Notes: generated from the sequence alone by a model not told the origin. 64,000 bases of DNA from Salinispora cortesiana (GCF_000484695.1 NZ_AXVR01000012.1:1-64000), one strand, 5' to 3'. Shown: positions 18,495 through 27,656, counted from the first letter of the stretch. A program made the numbers and translations.

Positions 18495-19904
18495 TCACCC
18501 GGCGGCCGGCCTGGACATCCCATCCCGTGGGTAGCCAGTGGCGTGCCGGGCCCAGGGGGCCTGCATCTCGAACTGGCCGGCCACCCCGAGCAGCAGGAGC
18601 TCGGACCCGGGCGGACCGACCAGCTGGACCGCCACCGGCAGCCCGTCCGGCCGGCGGCCGACCGGCACCACCAGTGCGGGCAGTCCGGCGATGTTCCACG
18701 GTGCGGTGTACGGGGCGTAGCGGAGGTTGGCCAGCACGTTCGCCCGCCAGGAACGAGCCGACCAGCTGACCGCGGCCGGGGGGATACTCGCCAGGGCCGG
18801 GGTGAGCAGCAGGTCGATCGAGTGGTCGGTGAAGAGTCCGATCGAACGCTCTCGCCAGACCTCCCGGTCGGCCGGACGTACGTACCCCCGGCGCTGCACC
18901 CACTCCCCGAGCCGGACGTGCTGGCGGCTGCGCTTTTGCAGGCTCCGCCGGTCCAGCCCCGCGGCCTGGACGTCCGCGGTGGCTGCGGCGAACCAGGTGG
19001 CGAGGCCCTGTAGGCCAAGTGCCGTCGAGTAGCTCGGGTCGGCGGGCACGGTGTCGTGCCCGGCGGCGGCGAGCAGTCGACCAGCGGCGACGACCGCGTC
19101 CCGGTTCGACGCATCTGGCGAGACGCCCCGCACCGGGGAGCGCAGGGACACGCCGACCCGGAGCCGGGCCGGCGGGACAAGCTTCTCCTGCCGACGGCCG
19201 GCGAGCGTCTGAAAGCCGACCGCCGCGTCGGCGACGGTGGTGGTCAGCACCCCGTGCTCGGTGAGGCCGAACCAGTCATCCGCGCCGAGTTGGCAGGGCA
19301 CCACCCCGCGCCCGGGCTTGAGGCCGACCAGACCGCAGCAGGCCGCCGGGATCCGGATCGACCCGAGCCCGTCGTTGGCGTGGGCGATCGGCACCAGCCC
19401 AGCGGCCACCGCCGCGGCCGACCCGCCGGACGAGCCGCCGGGGGTACGGCCGCGGTCCCACGGGTTTCGGGTCACCGCGGTCGGATCGTCGGTCACCCCC
19501 CACAGGCCCAGCTCCGGCATCCGGGTGACGCCGAGAATCACCGCGCCAGCGCCGCGCAGCCGCCGGACCACCTCATGGTCGGCCTCCGCCACCTGGGTCC
19601 GGGCGGCGGCCGAACCGTTCCAGGTGGGCAACCCGGCGACGGCGGTGTTCTCCTTAACCGCCACCGGCACCCCGGCCAGCGGAAGGTCAGCCAGGTCTTC
19701 CAGCTCGTCGACCTTCTCCGCCTCGGTAACCGCCGCACCGGCCCGCACCCGCCGGAACGCGGCCAGGTCGGGGTCGACCCGGGCGACGTGGTCGAGATGG
19801 TCGGCGACGACCTGGGTGGCGGAGATGTCGCCGCGGCGTACGCCGCGGGCGATCTGCTTGGCGGTCGCCCCCACCCAGGTCGGCACGATGTCCTGCACGG
19901 CCAC
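18495..19904 (-). CDS. amidase-signature family enzyme
   Basis: Encodes 469 residues with the complete amidase signature: the lysine in VAVKENTAVAGLPT, and the two serines in the Gly/Ser loop TPGGSSGGSAAAVAAG, forming a Ser-cisSer-Lys triad that hydrolyses amides. Gly-rich GLVGLKPGRG follows as in the family. It is not in a gatC/gatB context and lacks GatA context, so a catabolic amidase is the better call. The substrate is unknown. It lies between metB and threonine ammonia-lyase on the same strand, 18 bases downstream of metB. Start is one of two close GTG codons (19904 or 19898). Confidence 0.9.
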   Translation of the reverse strand: MAVQDIVPTWVGATAKQIARGVRRGDISATQVVADHLDHVARVDPDLAAFRRVRAGAAVTEAEKVDELEDLADLPLAGVPVAVKENTAVAGLPTWNGSAAARTQVAEADHEVVRRLRGAGAVILGVTRMPELGLWGVTDDPTAVTRNPWDRGRTPGGSSGGSAAAVAAGLVPIAHANDGLGSIRIPAACCGLVGLKPGRGVVPCQLGADDWFGLTEHGVLTTTVADAAVGFQTLAGRRQEKLVPPARLRVGVSLRSPVRGVSPDASNRDAVVAAGRLLAAAGHDTVPADPSYSTALGLQGLATWFAAATADVQAAGLDRRSLQKRSRQHVRLGEWVQRRGYVRPADREVWRERSIGLFTDHSIDLLLTPALASIPPAAVSWSARSWRANVLANLRYAPYTAPWNIAGLPALVVPVGRRPDGLPVAVQLVGPPGSELLLLGVAGQFEMQAPWARHATGYPRDGMSRPAAG

Positions 19905-19922
19905 CCTCCCCCAGCCCCGCGA

Positions 19923-21065
19923 TCAGCCCAGCGCCTGCTCCAGATCAGCCAGCAGGTCGTCTACCGTCTCAATGCCGACAGACAGTCGCACGAGATCACC
20001 GGGAACTTCAAGCGGCGAGCCGGCCGCACCGGCGTGTGTCATCCGTCCCGGATGCTCGATCAGGGACTCCACCCCGCCGAGCGACTCGGCGAGCACGAAC
20101 AGCTTCGCCCGGTTGCAGATCTGTACGGCCTGCTCCTCGCCGCCGACCGCGCGGAAGGAGACCATCCCGCCGAAGCGACGCATCTGCTTCACGGCCACCT
20201 CGTACCCGGGGTGGGTGGGCAGGCCGGGGTAGCTGACCGAGGCGACCGACGGGTGCCCGTCCAAAAAGGTGGCGATCCGTTCGGCGTTGTCGCAGTGGCG
20301 ATCCATTCGTACGCCGAGGGTCTTGATCCCGCGCAGGGTGAGCCAGGCGTCGAACGGCCCGTTGACCGCACCCATCGCGTTCTGGTGATAGCCCAGCTCG
20401 GCACCGAGCTCGGGGTCGGCGACGACCAGTGCCCCACCGACCACGTCGGAGTGTCCACCGATGTACTTGGTCGTCGAGTGCACGACGACGTCGGCACCGA
20501 ACGTGATCGGCTGCTGCAGGTACGGGGAGGCGAAGGTGTTGTCCACCACGAGCAACGCCCCCGCCTCGTGGGCGATCGCCGCGAGGGCGGCGATGTCGGC
20601 GATGCCGAGCAACGGGTTGGTGGGGGTCTCCACCCAGACGATCTTTGTCTGGCCCGGTCGGATCGCGGCCCGGACCGCGTCGGGATCGGAGACCCGGGCC
20701 GGGGTGTACGCCAGGCCCCAGCGCTCGGTGACCCGAGCGAAGAGCCGGTAGGTGCCGCCGTAGGCGTCGTCCGGGATGACCACGTGGTCACCGGGGGTGC
20801 AGACCGCCCGTAGCAGCGTGTCCTCGGCGGCGAGGCCACTGGCGAAGGCGAGACCGACGGCGCCGCCTTCCAGCGCGGCCAGGCACTCCTGCAGGGCGTC
20901 CCGGGTCGGGTTGCCGGAGCGGCTGTATTCGTAGCCCTGGCGCGGCGCGCCGACGGCGTCCTGTGCGTACGTGCTGGTCTGGTAAATCGGGGGAATCACC
21001 GCGCCGGTGCGGGCCTCCGGGGCCTGGCCGGCGTGGATGGCGAGCGTCTCGAAGCCGTTACTCAT
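19923..21065 (-). CDS. metB: cystathionine gamma-synthase
   Basis: PLP enzyme of the Cys/Met metabolism family, joining an activated homoserine with cysteine to form cystathionine. The cofactor lysine is Lys200 in HSTTKYIGGHSD; YEYSRSGNPTR, ETPTNP and DNTFASPY are intact. The 380-residue length fits. MetB and cystathionine gamma-lyase are hard to separate by sequence; the position equivalent to Rv1079, with greA on one side and cbs on the other, supports MetB or a bifunctional enzyme of transsulfuration together with the cbs gene 8 kb away. Confidence 0.9.
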   Translation of the reverse strand: MSNGFETLAIHAGQAPEARTGAVIPPIYQTSTYAQDAVGAPRQGYEYSRSGNPTRDALQECLAALEGGAVGLAFASGLAAEDTLLRAVCTPGDHVVIPDDAYGGTYRLFARVTERWGLAYTPARVSDPDAVRAAIRPGQTKIVWVETPTNPLLGIADIAALAAIAHEAGALLVVDNTFASPYLQQPITFGADVVVHSTTKYIGGHSDVVGGALVVADPELGAELGYHQNAMGAVNGPFDAWLTLRGIKTLGVRMDRHCDNAERIATFLDGHPSVASVSYPGLPTHPGYEVAVKQMRRFGGMVSFRAVGGEEQAVQICNRAKLFVLAESLGGVESLIEHPGRMTHAGAAGSPLEVPGDLVRLSVGIETVDDLLADLEQALG

Positions 21066-21194
21066 GACCGGAACGTTAGTCGGGCCCGGTCCCCGGGGCG
21101 CCGGTAACCGTCGGCGCTCCGGCGGCAGAGCCCGCCACCAGCAGGTGTGCCGGTGCCGGCGGGGCGGGTCCCGCCTGGGCTACCCTGCCGAGGG

Positions 21195-21635
21195 ATGAGC
21201 GGATGCGTGTTCTGCGGGATCGTCGCGGGCGAGGTGCCGGCGTTCCGGGTCGTGGACGAGCCGGGCGGGGTGGCCTTCCTGGACACCCGGCCGGTGTTCA
21301 AGGGGCACCTGCTCGTGGTGCCGCCTCCGCACCTGGTCACGCTGGCGGACCTGCCGACGGAGGCGCTGCCGGGCTACTTCGGGTTGGTCCGCCGACTCGC
21401 CGTCGCGGTCGAGGCCGGGCTGGGTGCGGGCGGCACGTTCGTGGCGATGAACAACAAGGTGTCGCAATCGGTTCCCCACCTGCACACCCATGTGGTGCCG
21501 CGGACGAAGGGCGACGGGCTGCGCGGCTTCTTCTGGCCCCGCACCCGCTACCGGGACGACGCCGAGGCGGCCAACCACGCCGACCGGATCCGCGCGGCGC
21601 TGCCGGGTTGCGCCGGAGCGCCCCGTCGCGGATAA
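21195..21635 (+). CDS. HIT family nucleotide-binding protein
   Basis: The 146-residue protein carries the histidine triad HLHTH (His95, His97, His99), giving nucleotidyl hydrolase or transferase activity on purine nucleoside phosphoramidates or dinucleotides. An N-terminal CVFC pair (Cys4, Cys7) is the usual zinc-ligand position. MSGCVFCGI at 21195 is the family-like start although the Gly-Ala rich frame is open to 21147 and GAGGG abuts the ATG. Its stop codon lies within a tandem 21-bp repeat. It is followed by msrA on the same strand after about 100 bases. Confidence 0.92.
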   Translation: MSGCVFCGIVAGEVPAFRVVDEPGGVAFLDTRPVFKGHLLVVPPPHLVTLADLPTEALPGYFGLVRRLAVAVEAGLGAGGTFVAMNNKVSQSVPHLHTHVVPRTKGDGLRGFFWPRTRYRDDAEAANHADRIRAALPGCAGAPRRG

Positions 21636-21687
21636 GGAAGCCGCCGTCGCGGGTAAGGAAGCCGCCGTCGCGGGTAAGGAAGCCGGG
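21625..21687 (+). repeat. three tandem 21-bp repeats across the HIT gene stop
   Basis: Units start at 21625, 21646 and 21667 and share GTCGCGGGTAAGGAAGCC; unit one has one base changed and unit three differs in its last two bases. The HIT stop codon TAA is inside unit one and all copies keep the in-frame TAA-like core, so the array is non-coding for that gene and fills most of the gap to msrA. Confidence 0.9.
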
Positions 21688-21732
21688 CCCGCCGGCGTTG
21701 CAGCCGGGGAAGGGTATGAGAGGAGTCCCACC

Positions 21733-22395
21733 GTGTTCCTGCGCCGCACGAAGGCCCAGCTGATCACCCCGGAGGAGGCCCTGCCCGGCCGCCCGGTCGC
21801 GACACCGGTCACCGAACCGCACGAGGTGTTGGGTACCCCGCTGACGGGCCCGTTTCCCGAGGGGACCGAGGTCGCCGTCTTCGGGATGGGTTGCTTCTGG
21901 GGCGCCGAGCGGCTGTTCTGGACGCTGCCCGGCGTGCTCACCACCTCGGTGGGCTACGCGGGTGGCCACACGCCCAACCCGTCGTACGACGAGGTCCGCT
22001 CCGGCCGGACCGGGCACGCCGAGGTCGTCCAGGTCAGCTACGACCCGTCGAAGATCACGTACGAGGACCTGTTGAAGGTCTTCTGGGAGAACCACGACCC
22101 GACCCAGGGCATGCGGCAGGGCAACGACGTGGGCACCCAGTACCGGTCGGCGATCTACCCAACCACCGGCGAGCAGCTGACCACCGCGCTGGCGTCCCGC
22201 GACGCGTTCGCGCCGGTCGTGGCCCGCGCCGGCAAGGGCGAGATCACCACGGAGATCAGCCCCCTCGGCGACTACTACCTCGCCGAGGGGTATCACCAGC
22301 AGTACCTCGCCCCGACCAAGAATCCCGGCGGTTACTGCAACCACGGCCCCAATGGGCTGAGCTGTCCGGTCGGCGTCGCGCGTACCACTGACTGA
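21733..22395 (+). CDS. msrA: peptide methionine-S-sulfoxide reductase
   Basis: Reduces the S epimer of methionine sulfoxide in proteins using thioredoxin. The catalytic GCFWG motif is at residues 53-57 (Cys54) and [17 protein letters not shown] and the resolving-cysteine region at the C-terminus ([18 protein letters not shown]) are present. The 220-residue length is typical of the longer MsrA type. GTG at 21733 follows GAGAGGAG; a longer upstream frame is only the 21-bp repeat array. A short GC stem after the stop may terminate transcription. Confidence 0.95.
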   Translation: MFLRRTKAQLITPEEALPGRPVATPVTEPHEVLGTPLTGPFPEGTEVAVFGMGCFWGAERLFWTLPGVLTTSVGYAGGHTPNPSYDEVRSGRTGHAEVVQVSYDPSKITYEDLLKVFWENHDPTQGMRQGNDVGTQYRSAIYPTTGEQLTTALASRDAFAPVVARAGKGEITTEISPLGDYYLAEGYHQQYLAPTKNPGGYCNHGPNGLSCPVGVARTTD

Positions 22396-22402
22396 TGCGG
22401 AT

Positions 22403-22435
22403 GCGGGCGGGTTTCCTGGCCGACAACTCGCCCGC
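22403..22435 (+). terminator. possible msrA terminator
   Basis: GCGGGCG (22403-22409) pairs with CGCCCGC (22429-22435), continued by GT/AC after one mismatch, starting eight bases after the msrA stop. There is no T run. Confidence 0.4.
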
Positions 22436-22643
22436 CACATCACATTCCATAAATGGGTCGATCATCACATCGGGTAACGGCGGTAGATCCTCGCAGAGTG
22501 ACCACGCGTGACACGAACTGCCACCCTCATCCCCACGAACCGTCACTCTGTGCAATGGAGGACGGGAATTCTAGCAACCCTTTTACACGACCGTCATGGT
22601 CTCAACAGGCTAATCGCAATATCCTCTGGCAGCATGGACTGAC
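22436..22643 (+). promoter_or_regulatory. AT-richer leader of the dipeptide-amide operon
   Basis: This gap has clearly more A/T than its surroundings and no credible coding region, as expected for the promoter region of the three-gene operon that follows. A TTTACA element at 22582-22587 is a possible -35, but no -10 hexamer sits at a proper distance, so the start site is not assigned. No strong ribosome site precedes the ATG at 22644. Confidence 0.4.
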
Positions 22644-24428
22644 ATGTGCGGACTTGCGGGAGAGTTTCGCCGTGATGGTTCCCGGGCCGATGTGGCCACG
22701 GTGGAGCGCATGGCGGCCACGATGAGTGACCGAGGGCCGGACGGCAGCGGGGTGTGGGCACAGGGAGCGATCGCCCTGGGGCACCGCCGCCTGAAGATCA
22801 TCGACCTCTCGGCCGCCAGCGGCCAGCCCGTCGTGGACGCCGCCGCCGGCCTTACCGGCGTCTTCAACGGCTGCATCTACAACTACCGGGAACTACGGAC
22901 CGAGCTGCAGGCCAAGGGGCACCACTTCTTCTCCTCCGGAGACAGCGAGGTGGTGGTCAAGGCGTACGCCGAATGGGGCCTTGACTTCGTCGACCACCTC
23001 GTCGGCATGTTCGCCGTGGCGATCACGGAGCGGGACACCGGCCGGCTCGTGCTGGCCCGGGACCGGCTCGGCATCAAGCCGCTCTACCTGGCCGAGTCGC
23101 CGGGTGTGGTCCGCTTCGCCAGCACCCTGCCGGCGTTGCTGGCCGGCGGTGGCGTCAACACCGAGATCGACCCGGTCGCGCTCGCGCACTACCTGAGCTT
23201 CCACAGCATCGTGCCGCCCCCGCGCACCATCCTGCGCGGGGTGGCCAAGCTGCCCCCGGCCACCATCCGGGTCTACGAGCCGGACGGCCGTAGCCACGAG
23301 CGGGTCTACTGGAATCCGTCCTTCACCCGGAGCCCCGAACGCGCCGGCTGGTCGGCGCAGGACTGGCAGGATGCCCTGCTGGCTTCCCTGACCACCGCCG
23401 TGCGGCGACGGATGGTCGCCGACGTACCGGTCGGCGTGCTGCTCTCCGGCGGCCTGGACTCGAGCCTGGTGGTGGCCCTGCTCGCCGGGGAGGGCCAGCG
23501 CGGCCTCTCCACCTTCTCCATCGGCTTCGACTCGGTCGGGGGTCGGGAGGGCGACGAGTTCCGCTACTCGGACCTGGTGGCGAAGACCTTCGACAGTGAT
23601 CACCACCAGATCCGCGTCCCGTCGCAGGACCTGGTGCCGCCGCTGGAGGCAGCGGTCGCCGCAATGAGCGAGCCGATGGTCAGCCATGACTGCGTCGCGT
23701 TCTACCTGCTCAGCCAGGAGGTGGCTCGACACGTCAAGGTCGTCCAGTCCGGTCAGGGCGCGGACGAGATCCTGGGCGGCTACCACTGGTACCCGCCGCT
23801 GGCGCAGGTCGCGCGGGAGGAGGCGCTCGAGACCTACGCCGGTGCGTTCTTCGACCGGGACGCGGCCGGGCTGGCGCGCGTACTCAACCCGGCCTGGCTG
23901 GCCGAAGGTGACCCGGCACGCGAGTTCGTCGCCGCCCACCTGGCCCAGGCCGGGGCGCAGACCGCGGTCGATGCCGGCCTGCGGATCGACACGCAGATCA
24001 TGCTGACCGACGACCCGGTGAAGCGGGTCGACAACATGACCATGGCACACGGGCTGGAGGCCCGGGTCCCGTTCCTGGACCACGAGTTCGTGGAGCTCGC
24101 CGCGACCTGCCCGCCGGAGCTGAAGCTGGCTCAGGGCGGCAAGGGCGTGCTCAAGGAGATCGGCCGGCGGGTCCTGCCGCACGAGGTCATCGACCGGCCG
24201 AAGGGCTACTTCCCAGTTCCGGGCCTCACTCACCTGGAGGGCAAGCTCCTCGACCGGGTCCGGGACGCGCTCTCGGCGCCGGAGGCTCGTCGTCGTGGGC
24301 TGTACCGCACCGACTACGTCAACGCGCTGCTCGACGACCCGAACGCCGAACTGACCCCGTTGAACGGAAACAAGCTGTGGCAACTCGGACTCCTGGAGAT
24401 GTGGCTCCAGAACCACGGAATCGGTTGA
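22644..24428 (+). CDS. asnO: N-acetylglutaminylglutamine amidotransferase (asparagine synthase-like)
   Basis: The 594-residue protein has a class II glutamine amidotransferase domain starting with the nucleophile Cys2 (MCGLAGEF) and an asparagine-synthase ATP domain with the PP-loop SGGLDSS around residue 268. Its length and partners match the asparagine synthase-like member of the three-gene set (TIGR03103/03104/03106) in which it amidates N-acetylglutaminylglutamine to NAGGN, an osmoprotectant first described in rhizobia and Pseudomonas. Function is inferred from family and from the adjacent synthetase gene two bases downstream. Ordinary asparagine synthesis is the alternative. Confidence 0.85.
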   Translation: MCGLAGEFRRDGSRADVATVERMAATMSDRGPDGSGVWAQGAIALGHRRLKIIDLSAASGQPVVDAAAGLTGVFNGCIYNYRELRTELQAKGHHFFSSGDSEVVVKAYAEWGLDFVDHLVGMFAVAITERDTGRLVLARDRLGIKPLYLAESPGVVRFASTLPALLAGGGVNTEIDPVALAHYLSFHSIVPPPRTILRGVAKLPPATIRVYEPDGRSHERVYWNPSFTRSPERAGWSAQDWQDALLASLTTAVRRRMVADVPVGVLLSGGLDSSLVVALLAGEGQRGLSTFSIGFDSVGGREGDEFRYSDLVAKTFDSDHHQIRVPSQDLVPPLEAAVAAMSEPMVSHDCVAFYLLSQEVARHVKVVQSGQGADEILGGYHWYPPLAQVAREEALETYAGAFFDRDAAGLARVLNPAWLAEGDPAREFVAAHLAQAGAQTAVDAGLRIDTQIMLTDDPVKRVDNMTMAHGLEARVPFLDHEFVELAATCPPELKLAQGGKGVLKEIGRRVLPHEVIDRPKGYFPVPGLTHLEGKLLDRVRDALSAPEARRRGLYRTDYVNALLDDPNAELTPLNGNKLWQLGLLEMWLQNHGIG

Positions 24429-24430
24429 CC

Positions 24431-26278
24431 ATGTCGGGAACCCTCGCGACCGGGGTAGCCCTGGCAGATCAGGTCCGGGGCCGGAGCCGTCGGTTCGAGC
24501 GGGTTGGCCCCGGCGGCGACCCAGTGGCCGCCGCGGCCACCTCAGCCAGCCCGGCCGTCGCACCCGCGGCAGAGCCCGTCGCCGACGCGCCCGCCGCGGG
24601 CGTTGTGCTCGACTGCGGCTGGGGCCGGTTGGTGTTCGGCCAGACCTACGCCGACCAGGCCGACGTCGCCGACGTGCTGCGCTCGGAGGCGGCTGGCGCC
24701 CGGGACATCTGCATCTACCTGGACGATCCGCACGTACTCGTCTCCCGGCTGCCGGACGAGCTGTTCATCGACCCGTCGCTGACCTTCCGGCTGCCACTGC
24801 ACGGTGAGGGGCTCGCCGCCCCGGAGATCCCCGGCCTGCGGATCCGGCCGCTGCGGGACGCGCAGGACGCCGAGGACGTCAACCGGATCTATGCGGCCAA
24901 CGGCATGGTGACCGCGCCGGTGGAGGTACTCGTCTCCAACGCCGCCACCGACAGCTTCCTGCACCTGGTCGCCGAGAACGCGACCGGCGAGATCGTCGGC
25001 ACCATCACCGGAGTGGACCACGTCGCCGTCTTCGACGACCCGGACGGCGGTGCCAGCCTCTGGTGCCTGACCGTGGACTTCAACGCCGCGCCGCCCGGCA
25101 CCGGTCAGGCGCTGATCACTGAGCTGGCGGCCCGGTTGGTCAACCGGGGACGGGCGTACGTGGACCTGTCCGTGCTCGCCGAGAACGAGGGCGCGATCCG
25201 GCTCTATGAGCGGCTCGGTTTCTACCGCGTCACCGCGCTCTGCGTGAAGCGGAAGAATCCGATCAACGAGCGACTCTTCCTCCCCGCCATGCCGGAGGGA
25301 TACGACGAGCTCAACCCGTACGCGCAGATCGTCGCGGACGAGGCGATGCGCCGGGGCATCCGGGTGGAGGTGACCGACCCGACCTGGGGTGAACTGCGGC
25401 TGACCAGCGGCGGCCGAACGATCCTCACCCGCGAGTCGCTCTCCGAGCTGACCTCGGCGGTGGCGATGAGCCGCTGTGACGACAAGCGGGTCACCCGCCG
25501 GATCCTCGCCCAGGCCGGGCTCTCCGTGCCGCAGGGCCGGACGGCCACCGGGGACGGGGCCGACACCGCGTTTCTGGCCGAAGTCGGCGAGTTGGTCGTG
25601 AAGCCGGCCCGGGGCGAGCAGGGCAAGGGGATCACCGTCGGAGTGCGCACCGCCGAAGCCCTGCACACGGCCGCCGAGCTGGCCGCCCGATACTGCCCGG
25701 AGGTGCTGCTCGAGGAGTTGTGCGCCGGTGAGGATCTGCGCGTCGTCATGATTGATCATGAGGTGGTGGCGGCCGCGGTGCGCCGACCAGCGTCGATCAT
25801 CGGCGACGGGGTGCACGACATCGCTGAGCTGATCAAGCGGCAGAGCCGCCGTCGGGCCGCCGCGACCGGCGGTGAGTCCCGCATCCCACTGGACGAGATG
25901 ACCCGCGAGGTGGTCGCCGAGGCCGGGTACGCCCTGACCGACATCCTGCCGGAGGGTGAGCTGCTGGTCGTCCGCCGGACCGCCAACCTGCACACCGGTG
26001 GCACGATCCACGATGTCACCGCGGAGCTGCACCCAGAGATCGCCGAGGCGTGCGTGACCGCGAGTAGGGCACTGGACATCCCGGTGACCGGGCTGGACCT
26101 GTTGGTACCCACCGCAGAGCAGCCCGAGCACGTCTTCATCGAGGCGAACGAGCGACCCGGCCTGGCCAACCACGAGCCGCAGCCGACCGCCGAACGCTTC
26201 GTCGACCTCCTCTTCCCCGGGACCCGGGCCCCGCAACGCCTCTGGTCCCCGGCGGGTGCGGCAAGCTCTGGAGTATGA
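24431..26278 (+). CDS. ngg: N-acetylglutaminylglutamine synthetase (GNAT/ATP-grasp fusion)
   Basis: Encodes about 615 residues with two enzymatic halves: a GNAT acetyltransferase domain (about 130-290, LWCLTVDFNAAPPGTGQALI as the acetyl-CoA region) and a C-terminal ATP-grasp ligase (about 310-600, KPARGEQGKGI and IEANERPGL). This architecture is specific to the synthetase that acetylates and joins two glutamines. The ATG at 24431 lies two bases after the amidotransferase stop; a GTG at 24377 is also open and would overlap that gene. Its stop overlaps the next ATG. Confidence 0.87.
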   Translation: MSGTLATGVALADQVRGRSRRFERVGPGGDPVAAAATSASPAVAPAAEPVADAPAAGVVLDCGWGRLVFGQTYADQADVADVLRSEAAGARDICIYLDDPHVLVSRLPDELFIDPSLTFRLPLHGEGLAAPEIPGLRIRPLRDAQDAEDVNRIYAANGMVTAPVEVLVSNAATDSFLHLVAENATGEIVGTITGVDHVAVFDDPDGGASLWCLTVDFNAAPPGTGQALITELAARLVNRGRAYVDLSVLAENEGAIRLYERLGFYRVTALCVKRKNPINERLFLPAMPEGYDELNPYAQIVADEAMRRGIRVEVTDPTWGELRLTSGGRTILTRESLSELTSAVAMSRCDDKRVTRRILAQAGLSVPQGRTATGDGADTAFLAEVGELVVKPARGEQGKGITVGVRTAEALHTAAELAARYCPEVLLEELCAGEDLRVVMIDHEVVAAAVRRPASIIGDGVHDIAELIKRQSRRRAAATGGESRIPLDEMTREVVAEAGYALTDILPEGELLVVRRTANLHTGGTIHDVTAELHPEIAEACVTASRALDIPVTGLDLLVPTAEQPEHVFIEANERPGLANHEPQPTAERFVDLLFPGTRAPQRLWSPAGAASSGV

Positions 26279-27468
26279 CCCCGAGCCAGCCCGCACCCCT
26301 CCCACTCGACCTCGACTACCTACGCCACGTCCTGGTGGAGCTACTGGAGATCCCGAGCCCGTCTGGGCGCACCGACCACGTACAGCAGTATGTGGGCGAG
26401 CGGTTGGCGGCGCTCGGGATCCCGTCCACGCTGACCCGACGCGGCGCGCTCAGCGCCTATCTGCCGGGCCCCCGGACGACCGGGGCCGACCGAGCGATCG
26501 TGGTACACACCGATGTCATCGGCGGGATGGTGAAGCGGCTCAAGGAGAACGGGCGGCTGGAGCTCCAGCCAATCGGGACGCACAGCGCACGTTTTGCCGA
26601 GGGCGCCCACGTACGGGTCTTCACCGACCACCTGGATCGGGTGGTCACCGGTCAGGTGCTGCCGCTGAAGGCCAGTGGACACCGCTACAACGACGCGGTG
26701 GACTCCCAGGGCATCGGCTGGGAGTTGGTCGAGGTGCGGGTGGACGAACCGGTGGACGATGCCGCCGGCCTCCGCGCGCTGGGGGTGGACGTGGGCGACT
26801 TCGTGGCGCTCCTACCCAACCCGCAGGTCACCCCCGCCGGGTACGTGAAGTCCCGCCATCTGGACGACAAGGCGGGCGTGGCGGCCGTGCTGACCGCCTG
26901 CAAGGCGTTGGTTGACGCCGGGGTCACCCCCGCGGTCAGTGCACACCTGTTGATCACGGTCACGGAGGAGATCGGCCACGGCGCCTCACACGGGCTGGAT
27001 CCGGATGTGGCCGAGATCGTCTCGGTGGACGCGGCCGTGGTCGCCCCCGGCCAGCAGTCCCGCGAGGATGCGGCGACCCTGGCGATGGGCGACGGGGTGG
27101 GCCCGTTCGACTACCACCTGACCCGCAACCTGGCGGCGATCGCCCGCGAGAACGGCGTCGACCTGGTCCGTGATGTCTTCGACAACTACCGTTCGGATGT
27201 CGCGGCGGCGGTCGAGGCCGGTGCGCACGCCCGGGTGGCGCTGCTCGGGTTCGGCGTGGACGCCACCCACGGCCATGAGCGCACCCACCTGGACGGGCTG
27301 CGCCACCTAACCCAGCTGCTCTGCCTCTATCTCCAGAGCGACCTGGTCTTCCCGGAATGGGATGCGGAGCCCGCGGGTGAGCTCGCGAAGTTCCCGTCGC
27401 TGGCCGTGCAACCCGCGCAGGAGGACGGACCGCGCGAGGGCCCGATCGGCCTGCCCGGCCTTAGCTGA
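26275..27468 (+). CDS. M42-family peptidase of the dipeptide-amide operon
   Basis: The 397-residue protein is a cocatalytic metallopeptidase of family M42 as found in the same three-gene set. Metal ligands are visible: HTD in VVHTDVIGGM, D of LDDKAGV, EE of TVTEEIGHG, D of VDAAVV and H of THGHERTH. ATGA overlaps the synthetase stop by four bases, so translation is probably coupled. A peptidase encoded with a dipeptide-amide pathway may turn over the compound or clear by-products; its substrate is not known. Confidence 0.88.
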   Translation: MTPSQPAPLPLDLDYLRHVLVELLEIPSPSGRTDHVQQYVGERLAALGIPSTLTRRGALSAYLPGPRTTGADRAIVVHTDVIGGMVKRLKENGRLELQPIGTHSARFAEGAHVRVFTDHLDRVVTGQVLPLKASGHRYNDAVDSQGIGWELVEVRVDEPVDDAAGLRALGVDVGDFVALLPNPQVTPAGYVKSRHLDDKAGVAAVLTACKALVDAGVTPAVSAHLLITVTEEIGHGASHGLDPDVAEIVSVDAAVVAPGQQSREDAATLAMGDGVGPFDYHLTRNLAAIARENGVDLVRDVFDNYRSDVAAAVEAGAHARVALLGFGVDATHGHERTHLDGLRHLTQLLCLYLQSDLVFPEWDAEPAGELAKFPSLAVQPAQEDGPREGPIGLPGLS

Positions 27469-27483
27469 GGGCGCCCGCGCCCT
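27468..27483 (+). terminator. weak stem at end of the dipeptide-amide operon
   Basis: AGGGCG and CGCCCT form a six-base stem with a four-base loop right at the stop codon of the M42 peptidase gene. No T run follows. Confidence 0.3.
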
Positions 27484-27614
27484 GGCGGGACCAGGACCCT
27501 GAGGCTATCGCGAATCCGATTCACGACCTGCCCGGGCTTGTGATCGAAATCCGTTGCCCCGGGCACAGCGCGGTGGATAGCGTGACGGTACACGGGAAAG
27601 GAGGTGGTCCAGAC

Positions 27615-27653
27615 TTGTATAGCAATCGGACTCGTGAGGTGGCTGCCCGCTAG
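27615..27653 (+). CDS. 12-codon leader peptide ORF
   Basis: A TTG start at 27615 reads MYSNRTREVAAR and stops at TAG 27651-27653. It is preceded, ten bases before, by GAAAGGAGGT, an almost full complement of the 16S rRNA 3' end and the strongest ribosome site in the window. The codons are unusual for the region (TAT, AGC, ACT, CGT, GCT). Coding is inferred from the ribosome site and short frame; the site might instead serve as a ribosome-binding platform. Confidence 0.5.
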   Translation: MYSNRTREVAAR

Positions 27654-27656
27654 CCG

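Noticed and set aside
22436..22643. Riboswitch upstream of the asparagine-synthase-like gene
   Set aside because: The stretch is AT-richer, but no conserved stem order of a known riboswitch could be made out by eye.
22893..26305. Long antisense open frames over the dipeptide-amide operon
   Set aside because: Arg/Gln/Gly-rich shadows without motifs, opposite to genes with complete catalytic motifs.
27596..27610. Fragment of 16S rRNA gene (complementary strand)
   Set aside because: The match to the rRNA 3' end is limited to about ten bases and is the expected form of a very strong ribosome-binding site; nothing else resembles rRNA.
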